From assembly GCA_946482355.1 (NCBI GenBank), contig CAMLRE010000197.1, forward strand, positions 1-5,029: a DNA stretch of 5,029 nucleotides. The letters are read 5' to 3'. Each line of letters begins with the position of its first letter. Position 1 is the first letter of the stretch. The position numbers and the translations under genes were made by a program. This document shows positions 1-4,808 of this stretch, piece after piece. The notes under the pieces were generated by a model, which saw only the letters and a program-made list of their open reading frames with translations, did not search any database and was not told where the DNA came from. The DNA comes from an uncultured Bdellovibrio sp. GTDB lineage: Bacteria > Bdellovibrionota > Bdellovibrionia > Bdellovibrionales > Bdellovibrionaceae.

Positions 1-362
1 TAGTTATTTTTACCGTTAATCGGAAGCATCATCGAACCATCAAGACCGTACTTTTGCGTAACATATCCGCCAACAATAATAAGAATAATTCCGATATGAA
101 CTAAGATAAACGGTGCATGGCGCTTTTTCCACGGCAGACGATCAACCATTACAATTGTTAGGTTGTAAATTAATAACCCCATCGTCAGATACATCATCCA
201 ACTTTGATAAACCAACTTTTGCGCGGCAAAAGCGTCGTACTGTGATTCAACAATGGTGCCCCACATAATTAAAATCGTGAGAGCCACAAGAACAGGAATA
301 CCTAATTGAAATGATGTAGAAAATCTCCAGAACTTCTGCATCAATGGATTTTTAAATCGCAT
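1..362 (-). CDS. resB: ResB/CcsB-like cytochrome c biogenesis membrane protein, N-terminal part (cut by left edge)
   Basis: An open frame starts at ATG 362-360 and stays open for 120 codons to the window edge. The protein begins MRFKNPLMQKFWRF and has three hydrophobic segments at about residues 20-38, 56-73 and 84-101. Between them are ResB-family landmarks: GTIVESQYD (35-43) after the first helix, and DRLPWKKRHAPFILVH (74-89), a basic loop leading into a helix with His89, then GGYVTQKYG. In System II cytochrome c maturation, ResB/CcsB works with CcsA to carry haem across the inner membrane and attach it to apocytochromes. A conserved His in this helix is a haem ligand in CcsBA studies, and equating it with His89 is my inference. 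The gene follows the formylglutamate amidohydrolase gene by 40 bp and may be co-transcribed with it. No clear Shine-Dalgarno sequence is visible: the only purine-rich stretch is about 12 bases upstream, inside a small hairpin. The remainder of ResB, and probably CcsA, would lie beyond the left edge. Confidence 0.82.
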   Translation of the reverse strand, partial: MRFKNPLMQKFWRFSTSFQLGIPVLVALTILIMWGTIVESQYDAFAAQKLVYQSWMMYLTMGLLIYNLTIVMVDRLPWKKRHAPFILVHIGIILIIVGGYVTQKYGLDGSMMLPINGKNN

Positions 363-370
363 GATTATTA

Positions 371-391
371 AAAACTCGCTTTCAGCAAGCT
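371..391 (-). terminator. Weak terminator-like hairpin between the amidohydrolase and resB genes
   Basis: On the minus strand, CTTGC-TGAAA-GCGAG forms a 5-bp stem with one G-T wobble and is followed directly by TTTTT. It sits between the amidohydrolase stop codon and the resB start. The stem is short and could only attenuate read-through. It also contains the only purine-rich sequence ahead of the resB ATG, so it might affect translation instead. A chance structure is quite possible. Confidence 0.25.
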
Positions 392-402
392 AAAACGTAC
401 TC

Positions 403-1215
403 TTAGATTTTCAAATTGGGAAGTTCTCTTTTTACGATATCAAGTGCCTTGAATATTTGCTCTTGAACAACAACATAATCTGGTTTTATTTTTTTCGTTA
501 CTTCGTCCATATATAAGGCACGATTTAACTCCACTTGCAGAGCTTGCTGACCGATCTCAGGCTGACCATATTGTTGGGTCACACGCCCACCCATGTACGG
601 CCAATTGTAGCTGATCGAAAAGCCCACGCTTTTGTAAGCTTCAATCACTAAATCCTTATAACGGCTATCACAGCTCACACCCAGGTTATCACTGATTACA
701 ATATCAGCACGATACTGACCCGGGTCTTTATGTTGATTTGTACCTAAAGAAGGCATCGAGTGCGCGTCTAAATGAAAAACGTGCTCAAACCCCTTCTTCT
801 TAAAATCGGCGTACAGCTTTTTCACGCCATCATGAAAAGGTGTATATATAAGGTCAGTTAACTTATTATGCAGATCCTTTGTGATGGGGCTTTGCATTAA
901 AGGATAGTTCAAAGTTGTGACAACCCAGTGATAACCACGGCTGTTCGAGCCCGATTTGTTTTCACTGCCGATCACAGAGTCGCAATCAATATCTTGTGGA
1001 ATACGGTTTAAATCCACGGCGTATCGGTGCCATTCCGTCTTATGGTAAGGCACGTGAAGTTTTTTAAGAGACGGTTCGTAAATAACATCGATGTAGCGAT
1101 CTACATCGCACATTAGAATTTTCTCATCAAGATTATGTAACCAAGTGCACTCATCAGGAACTTTCTCTCCTGAATGTGGCATCGTTACAAAAAATGGAAT
1201 AACCGGCTCTGACAT
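403..1215 (-). CDS. N-formylglutamate amidohydrolase family protein
   Basis: The 270-residue product matches the N-formylglutamate amidohydrolase (FGase) family over its whole length, close to the usual family size. Visible landmarks are PHSG (13-16) near the N-terminus, VDRYID (38-43), AVDLNR (66-71), HLDAHSMPS (148-156), MGGRVTQQYG (208-217) and ALQVELNRALYMDE (225-238). The His and Asp residues of PHSG and the DAHS block are the likely metal and catalytic site. Characterised members hydrolyse N-formyl-L-glutamate to formate and glutamate as the last step of one histidine degradation route. No signal peptide is seen, so the protein should be cytoplasmic. The start is supported by AGGGGTG at 1226-1232, 10 bases upstream. 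No other histidine-utilisation gene is in the window, so the substrate could differ from formylglutamate. It is transcribed divergently from the cobalamin gene and leads into resB. Confidence 0.87.
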   Translation of the reverse strand: MSEPVIPFFVTMPHSGEKVPDECTWLHNLDEKILMCDVDRYIDVIYEPSLKKLHVPYHKTEWHRYAVDLNRIPQDIDCDSVIGSENKSGSNSRGYHWVVTTLNYPLMQSPITKDLHNKLTDLIYTPFHDGVKKLYADFKKKGFEHVFHLDAHSMPSLGTNQHKDPGQYRADIVISDNLGVSCDSRYKDLVIEAYKSVGFSISYNWPYMGGRVTQQYGQPEIGQQALQVELNRALYMDEVTKKIKPDYVVVQEQIFKALDIVKRELPNLKI

Positions 1216-1271
1216 GATTGTTATACACCCCTAAACTTGACTAACTCTAAAAGACATTAGCTAATTAATAT
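1216..1271. promoter_or_regulatory. Divergent intergenic region between the amidohydrolase and cobalamin adenosyltransferase genes
   Basis: This 56-bp, AT-rich gap must drive both the minus-strand amidohydrolase gene and the plus-strand adenosyltransferase gene. It contains the amidohydrolase Shine-Dalgarno sequence (minus strand, 1226-1232). For the minus strand, TATATT (plus 1267-1272) could be a -10, but no matching -35 is visible, so no promoter is called in that direction. I see no cobalamin riboswitch features, and the gap is too short to hold one. Confidence 0.5.
1237..1265 (+). promoter_or_regulatory. Candidate sigma70-type promoter for the cobalamin adenosyltransferase gene
   Basis: TTGACT (1237-1242) matches 5 of 6 bases of the -35 consensus. 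After 17 bases comes GCTAAT (1260-1265), matching 4 of 6 of the -10 consensus. The predicted transcription start, about 6-7 bases further on, falls at or next to the ATG at 1272. That would give a leaderless mRNA. This agrees with the lack of a recognisable Shine-Dalgarno sequence before this start, but it rests on motif matching alone. Confidence 0.35.
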
Positions 1272-1841
1272 ATGAAAATATATACGAAAACCGGAGATAA
1301 AGGAACAACCAGGCTCGTTGATGGCAGTTGCGTCGAAAAATTCAACCCGCGTGTTGAAGCTTACGGCACTGCTGACGAACTAAACTCTTATCTTGGTTTG
1401 ATCTATAGCTTGCTTGAAAACAACGAACAGTTGAATCTAAGCAACACTTCATTACGCCGCCTGCTTTTTGATATTCAAAACAATATGTTTGTTATCGGAA
1501 GTTTGTTAGCCACAGCTGACGCTGAAGTTTTCAAAAAACTTCCACAATTAGATTCAGAGGCCACTCCCCAATTAGAAAAAATGATCGATACAATGACAGC
1601 CGAACTTGAACCTTTAAAGAATTTTATTTTACCAACGGGTCACGTTTTAAGTTCGCACCTTCACGTCGCGCGCACCCTTTGCCGTAGATGTGAACGTAGA
1701 TCGTCTGAAATCGCTATGCAAGAAGCTCACTATGAGCCCGTTTTAATTTATTTAAACCGTTTAAGCGATTTTCTTTTTACGGCCGCCAGATTTGTTAACC
1801 ACCGCACACAAACACAGGATATTTTGTGGAAGAAAAAATAG
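1272..1841 (+). CDS. pduO: PduO-type cob(I)alamin adenosyltransferase
   Basis: This 189-residue protein is a full-length PduO-type ATP:corrinoid adenosyltransferase, an enzyme that moves the 5'-deoxyadenosyl group of ATP to cob(I)alamin to make adenosylcobalamin. Family motifs occur in order: the N-terminal ATP loop YTKTGDKGTTRL (4-15), RVEAYGTADELNSYLGL (27-43), FDIQNNMFVIGSLLA (66-80), FILPTGH (118-124), the Arg-rich helix ARTLCRRCERR (133-143) and YLNRLSDFLF (160-169). Phe118 aligns with the Phe that displaces the lower cobalamin ligand in Lactobacillus PduO. Arg134, Arg138 and Glu141 fall in the helix where human MMAB disease mutations cluster. LPTG replaces the more common LPGG. The protein is soluble and members are usually trimers. 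The start matches the family N-terminus. The gene overlaps the next one by 16 bases. No cobalamin synthesis genes are present here, so it may serve salvage for a B12-dependent enzyme elsewhere. Confidence 0.93.
   Translation: MKIYTKTGDKGTTRLVDGSCVEKFNPRVEAYGTADELNSYLGLIYSLLENNEQLNLSNTSLRRLLFDIQNNMFVIGSLLATADAEVFKKLPQLDSEATPQLEKMIDTMTAELEPLKNFILPTGHVLSSHLHVARTLCRRCERRSSEIAMQEAHYEPVLIYLNRLSDFLFTAARFVNHRTQTQDILWKKK
1816..1828 (+). promoter_or_regulatory. Internal ribosome binding site and GTG start of the tandem-GNAT gene
   Basis: AGGA at 1816-1819 lies 6 bases before GTG at 1826-1828, all within the last codons of the cobalamin adenosyltransferase gene. It fixes the start of the downstream gene, whose frame continues past the adenosyltransferase stop at 1839-1841. 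The arrangement suggests translational coupling. Confidence 0.7.
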
Positions 1842-2983
1842 TTCTTCGCGAATCAACTCCGGCAGACTCTGAAAAACTGGGGCAATTCTTTTACGAAATC
1901 CCAACTCAAGCGCTTTTAGATGTCAAAATCAGACGTGAAATCGATTTTTTCTCGCTTTACAGACGTCTTCAGCAGAAGTTTCATAATTATATCTTAGAAG
2001 AAACCAACGCTTTTCAAAATAACGAAATCTTAGGAACAGCTAGCTTCTTACTTCAGGATATGAAAACTGAAAAAGAAGTTGTAAGAACGGCTTACGCCTG
2101 TGATTTACGGGTCTCTCACCAACGTAAAGCTGTTTTAAACTGGTCACGCCATTTTTTACCCCAATTACAAAAATTAATCGCGACCGAAAAAGTAGAACAC
2201 TTTATCACCTCGATTAACATGGAAAGCATGCAGGCGATTAACGCCTTCATTCGCACCAAGCAAAAAAGATCGAATAAACCTTTATACGAATTAATCCGTA
2301 AGTTTAACTTGGTTTCAATCCACGGGTTTTATCCTTTATTGTTTAAAGTAAATCCTTTTATTAAAGTGGGCTTTTTAGAAAAACAAGACCAGAAGAAATT
2401 CATTCGTTATTTAAGTGAAAAATTGCAAACTTTGGATTTAGTTCCAAAAGCAATGACCGAAGATCTTGAAAAGTTCATTCAAGATTCTTTAATTTATTCA
2501 TTTAAAAATTTCGTTGTGGCCCGTGATGCTAAAGATAATATCGTAGGTGTTTGTTACCCGTTAAGTTCATCACTGCTTCAAGAGTATTTTCCGCAGTCTT
2601 ACAACCAGCAATCAGACAATTTTCGCCAGTTCTTAAAATTTGCGTCGTTTTTCGGTGTTGGCAGAAAACTGACTCGCCCGTTCTCACGCACCCAAAAAGA
2701 CCAGGCGTTAAACTTTCAGTTTTTACATTTCTTGTTCTTTGAACACCCCGAAGTATTTCAGTCGATGGTTAAGTTTTCGTATGATCAATCAAAGCAGAAT
2801 GAATTTTTAATTTATTCCTACGAACAGTCGATGTACACCCACCGTCCACCGATCGGAACGATTCATAGTGAATCACCTTACGCTCTTTACGAAATCAGAA
2901 CCCCTGATGCCATTGACGCCGGCGAAAAACCGCTAAAGGCCAAAATAAGCAAAAATATCTGGCTTGATGGATACCTGTTTTAA
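1826..2983 (+). CDS. Tandem GNAT-fold-like protein of unknown substrate
   Basis: This 385-residue cytoplasmic protein has no signal peptide or membrane segment. The first half resembles a GNAT acetyltransferase: KIVLRESTPADSEKLGQFF (4-22) is a typical opening strand and helix, NEILGTASFLL (66-76) is the usual beta2-beta3 pattern, ACDLRVSHQRKAVLNWS (91-107) sits where the acetyl-CoA loop should be, and INMESMQAINAF (130-141) resembles the Asn-containing beta5-alpha4 segment. The acetyl-CoA loop lacks the expected glycines of R/Q-x-x-G-x-G/A. The second half repeats the layout weakly: helices at about 185-222, NFVVARDAKDNIVGVCYPL (228-246) as a strand pair, then aromatic-rich LNFQFLHFLFFEHPEVF (295-311). 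This points to a duplicated GNAT fold that may be partly degenerate. The GTG start is chosen for its Shine-Dalgarno sequence. Its coupling to the cobalamin enzyme suggests co-expression, not a proven shared pathway. The substrate cannot be named, and a non-catalytic acyl-CoA-binding role is possible. Confidence 0.72.
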   Translation: MEEKIVLRESTPADSEKLGQFFYEIPTQALLDVKIRREIDFFSLYRRLQQKFHNYILEETNAFQNNEILGTASFLLQDMKTEKEVVRTAYACDLRVSHQRKAVLNWSRHFLPQLQKLIATEKVEHFITSINMESMQAINAFIRTKQKRSNKPLYELIRKFNLVSIHGFYPLLFKVNPFIKVGFLEKQDQKKFIRYLSEKLQTLDLVPKAMTEDLEKFIQDSLIYSFKNFVVARDAKDNIVGVCYPLSSSLLQEYFPQSYNQQSDNFRQFLKFASFFGVGRKLTRPFSRTQKDQALNFQFLHFLFFEHPEVFQSMVKFSYDQSKQNEFLIYSYEQSMYTHRPPIGTIHSESPYALYEIRTPDAIDAGEKPLKAKISKNIWLDGYLF

Positions 2984-2990
2984 AAAAACA

Positions 2991-3021
2991 AAACCCACAC
3001 TTCGATGAAAAGTGTGGGTTT
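2991..3021. terminator. Bidirectional rho-independent terminator
   Basis: Arms 2991-3002 and 3010-3021 form a perfect 12-bp stem (AAACCCACACTT against AAGTGTGGGTTT) around a 7-base loop. It starts 8 bases after the tandem-GNAT stop and lies 27 bases beyond the lipoprotein stop, so it serves two convergent transcription units. Read on the minus strand the stem is followed by TGTTTTTTT, a strong U-tract. Read on the plus strand the tail is only TTTATAAC, so that direction is probably weaker. Confidence 0.9.
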
Positions 3022-3047
3022 ATAACTAAACTTTAAATTTTAAAATC

Positions 3048-3947
3048 TTAGTTTAAGCTTTGAGCTTGTTCGATTTTGCCATTTAAGAAAGAGATGTAAG
3101 AGTTAAATACGTCTCTTTGTCTTTTAGCTTCAGCTTGGTCAGCTGTGTTGTTGCCAGATAAAGGTTTAACTTCAAAACCAGCTTCGCCTAATGTTTTAAT
3201 TTTTGACCAGTTCGCGTTCACGATAGCTGGATCAAATTGCACAGACATAGCTTCATTCATTTCAGGAGTTAGCATACCAACGATAGATACTTTGATCGCT
3301 TGTGGGTACGGTAAACGAGCAATACGTTCGATTTTTGTATTGTAATCGATCGCTTCTTTTACGTGTCCTAAAGTAGAGAATTTTTCTGTGTAAAGTGAAC
3401 CACCTAACATCACATCGCTGTAGAATTTCGCGCGTAAAGCTAAGATTTGTAAACCCGTCTCAGAAAAACGGTCAGACGTGTAAATACGTTGAACGATATC
3501 GTCGATAACGCTGTCTTGTAAGTAACCGCAAACGATTGTTACAGCCATGTAAAGACCTAACTTATCGTGGTCAAACTTAGCCTGAACTTTTTCATCAGAA
3601 GCATCTAATAAAGGATTGCTGTTGATGTCGTAAGTGTTGATTTTTTTGATTGATTTGAAAACCCACATTAAAGCTTCTTCAGTTGTTAAAGCTTCACCTA
3701 AGAATTTACCACCCGTCATTAAATCAGCTGGAAACGGCGCTAACATTTCGTAGTTATCGTGGTCTAAAACCATACCTTCAAAAACGCCTAACTTTTGTAA
3801 ACGAACTGAAGCGTTTGTTTCGCCCATTCCTTTATTTAAGTTATCCATTTTATCTGGAATAGTTTCAGCTTTATCTAATACGTTTTTTACTTTACCGCAG
3901 CCAGAAAAACCAACTGCGATTGTTAATACTAATAATAAATGTTTCAT
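3048..3947 (-). CDS. Putative lipoprotein of unknown function
   Basis: The 299-residue product begins with a short lipoprotein signal peptide, MKHLLLVLTIAVGFSGCGK. The lipobox is FSGC with Cys17 as the predicted lipidated residue and Gly at +2. The -3 Phe is less usual than Leu but tolerated in some lipoproteins. No Asp at +2 is present, so outer-membrane sorting is expected if the cell uses the Lol rule. Residues 19-52 are charged and probably helical, suggesting a tether or coiled coil. The rest is mainly helical and soluble, with a central helical region (about 85-225) and a likely C-terminal helix (269-297). I recognise no enzymatic motif and no named family. The start is supported by AAGGGTG at 3954-3960, 6 bases upstream. 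It follows the chalcone-isomerase-like gene by 27 bases with no terminator between, so they are probably co-transcribed. Both show similar AT-rich codon bias. It ends at a strong terminator. Confidence 0.8.
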   Translation of the reverse strand: MKHLLLVLTIAVGFSGCGKVKNVLDKAETIPDKMDNLNKGMGETNASVRLQKLGVFEGMVLDHDNYEMLAPFPADLMTGGKFLGEALTTEEALMWVFKSIKKINTYDINSNPLLDASDEKVQAKFDHDKLGLYMAVTIVCGYLQDSVIDDIVQRIYTSDRFSETGLQILALRAKFYSDVMLGGSLYTEKFSTLGHVKEAIDYNTKIERIARLPYPQAIKVSIVGMLTPEMNEAMSVQFDPAIVNANWSKIKTLGEAGFEVKPLSGNNTADQAEAKRQRDVFNSYISFLNGKIEQAQSLN

Positions 3948-3974
3948 CTAATACACCCTTTTAGACGTTTAAAA

Positions 3975-4610
3975 TTAGTAAACTGGTTGTAATAAAGATT
4001 TTTTTAATTTTTCTAAACCAGAGTCAGCAGAGTTGCCTAACCAGATAGAAAGGATTTGTTGTTGTAAAGCGCGTGGGCCATCAACTAAAGAAACTTGGTC
4101 TTTTGTATCTTCGTAGTATAATTTTGTGCCACCTTCTTTAGTTAATACTAAAAGCATAACAAAAGATTTACCTTGAGCAGCATCGCCACCTTTTTCAACG
4201 TTTGCTAAAAATTGAGCGATAGCTTGGTCTTTTAAGTTAACGTTGTTAGCTACTAAAGCTTCACGGTAAGAAGAAGCTACTGTAGGAGCATCAACACCAC
4301 GTAAGAAAGTTAAACGGATTGCAGTAACAGAAGCTGCTTCTAAAGATTTTAAAGCGTTGTTATCGCGAGAGTATTTAGCTGCATCGTTAGTGAATAATTC
4401 TGCAACGTAAACTTTAGCTGGAACGAATAATACTGTTTTAGCGCGTAAACCAGCACCAACTAATGACATGTTAACATCTGAACCAGTTACTTGAGCTGTT
4501 TGGTTTAATGTAACACCTTCGATTTTTTTAGATCCGCCAGATACTGTTAAAAGACCTGCGTTAGCTGTTAGACCGATCATTAACACTAATGAACCGATGA
4601 TTGATTTCAT
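3975..4610 (-). CDS. Secreted chalcone-isomerase-like protein
   Basis: Starting at ATG 4610 gives 211 residues. AGGAG at 4616-4620 lies 5 bases upstream and the first 18 residues (MKSIIGSLVLMIGLTANA) form a Sec signal peptide with likely cleavage after ANA, so I prefer this over the in-frame ATG at 4700. The mature part matches the bacterial chalcone-isomerase-like family: GAGLRAKTVLFVPAKVYVA (52-70), the strand and loop RLTFLRGVDAPTVASSY (99-115), a helical segment at 117-138 and the C-terminal SIWLGNSADSGLEKLKKSLL (188-207). In this family the fold is shared with plant chalcone isomerase, but the bacterial proteins are mostly periplasmic, of unproven function, and are not expected to make flavonoids. 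Fatty-acid or other hydrophobic ligand binding is a reasonable guess. Leucine codons are nearly all TTA and the codon choice is strongly biased, suggesting high expression. The lipoprotein gene follows 27 bases downstream. Confidence 0.85.
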   Translation of the reverse strand: MKSIIGSLVLMIGLTANAGLLTVSGGSKKIEGVTLNQTAQVTGSDVNMSLVGAGLRAKTVLFVPAKVYVAELFTNDAAKYSRDNNALKSLEAASVTAIRLTFLRGVDAPTVASSYREALVANNVNLKDQAIAQFLANVEKGGDAAQGKSFVMLLVLTKEGGTKLYYEDTKDQVSLVDGPRALQQQILSIWLGNSADSGLEKLKKSLLQPVY

Positions 4611-4631
4611 ATATTCTCCTTCGAGTAATAA

Positions 4632-4661
4632 GATGCGAGAGCGATTACTTCTGTTCGCATC
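4632..4661 (-). repeat. Hairpin just upstream of the chalcone-isomerase-like ribosome binding site
   Basis: GATGCGA (4632-4638) and TCGCATC (4655-4661) form a perfect 7-bp inverted repeat. It can extend by five A-T pairs (4627-4631 with 4666-4670) across a four-base bulge. In the minus-strand transcript the short hairpin ends 11 bases before the Shine-Dalgarno sequence. The loop carries a second TCGC that could pair with the same GCGA, so two alternative folds are possible. It could stabilise the mRNA or tune translation. Confidence 0.5.
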
Positions 4662-4694
4662 GAGTTTATTGTTTTTAATTGCGTGGGCTAGAGA

Positions 4695-4710
4695 ACACAA
4701 ATTTTCGTGT
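4695..4710. repeat. Near-palindromic operator-like site
   Basis: The 16-bp ACACAAATTTTCGTGT is an imperfect palindrome with perfect ACAC/GTGT ends and an AT-rich centre. Its shape and size suit a dimeric repressor, and it overlaps the -35 of the weaker promoter candidate in this gap. There is no second copy in the window to support it. Confidence 0.25.
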
Positions 4711-4717
4711 AAAGTCT

Positions 4718-4744
4718 AGAGCTTTTACTACCAGTAGCAGCTCT
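4718..4744. repeat. Imperfect inverted repeat with AGAGCT/AGCTCT arms
   Basis: Arms AGAGCT (4718-4723) and AGCTCT (4739-4744) pair perfectly. Inside them, CTA (4728-4730) can pair with TAG (4735-4737). No T-tract follows on either strand, so it is not a typical terminator. It may fold in the leader RNA if transcription starts upstream near 4774. Confidence 0.35.
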
Positions 4745-4747
4745 TAC

Positions 4748-4760
4748 ACATGCAGCATGT
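4748..4760. repeat. Short perfect palindrome ACATG-CAG-CATGT
   Basis: Five-base arms flank a 3-base centre, 21 bases beyond the stop codon of the methyltransferase gene. It could be a weak protein-binding site or a small leader hairpin. It lacks a following T-run on the minus strand. Confidence 0.3.
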
Positions 4761-4780
4761 AAAATAGGGGCATTTTTGGG

Positions 4781-4808
4781 ATTATAACGCAAATAAAGTG
4801 AGTTTCAG
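4781..4808 (-). promoter_or_regulatory. Candidate sigma70-type promoter for the chalcone-isomerase-like operon
   Basis: On the minus strand CTGAAA (plus 4803-4808, 4 of 6 matches to the -35 consensus), a 16-base spacer and a perfect TATAAT (plus 4781-4786) form a promoter candidate. It overlaps the last codons and stop of the methyltransferase gene. Transcription would begin near 4774, giving a leader of about 160 bases that holds all the inverted repeats described in this gap. Confidence 0.4.

Larger units (their letters stand above)
4611..4781 (-). promoter_or_regulatory. Leader and promoter region of the chalcone-isomerase-like/lipoprotein operon
   Basis: This 171-bp gap is the longest non-coding stretch in the window. 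It contains the Shine-Dalgarno sequence (4616-4620), a hairpin immediately upstream of it, a near-palindrome, two further inverted repeats, and a promoter candidate at its upstream end. A second, weaker promoter candidate is TTGTGT (plus 4695-4700) with TAAAAA (plus 4672-4677) at 17-base spacing. No T-rich rho-independent terminator for the upstream methyltransferase is evident. An in-frame ATG at 4700 would add 30 residues to the downstream protein, but it has no Shine-Dalgarno sequence and would bury the signal peptide. Confidence 0.55.

Noticed and set aside
1216..1271. Cobalamin riboswitch upstream of the adenosyltransferase
   Set aside because: The gap is only 56 bp and shows no B12-box-like sequence, whereas cobalamin riboswitches are much longer.
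2551..2742. Plus-strand open frame of 63 codons
   Set aside because: It lies wholly inside the tandem-GNAT gene in another frame and its product has no recognisable features.
3145..3345. Plus-strand open frame of 66 codons
   Set aside because: It is antisense to the lipoprotein gene, has no Shine-Dalgarno sequence, and its product resembles nothing known.
1226..3960. Shared GGGTGTAT-like sequence upstream of the amidohydrolase and lipoprotein genes
   Set aside because: Both copies are Shine-Dalgarno sequences with a similar flank. Two copies are not enough to suggest a common operator.
4611..4700. In-frame N-terminal extension of the chalcone-isomerase-like protein from ATG 4700
   Set aside because: There is no Shine-Dalgarno sequence before 4700, the extension is polar, and it would hide a good signal peptide. 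ATG 4610 has AGGAG at 5-base spacing.
4718..4760. Rho-independent terminator for the methyltransferase gene
   Set aside because: The two inverted repeats here lack a following T-run on the minus strand, so transcription may read into the downstream operon or end by another route.
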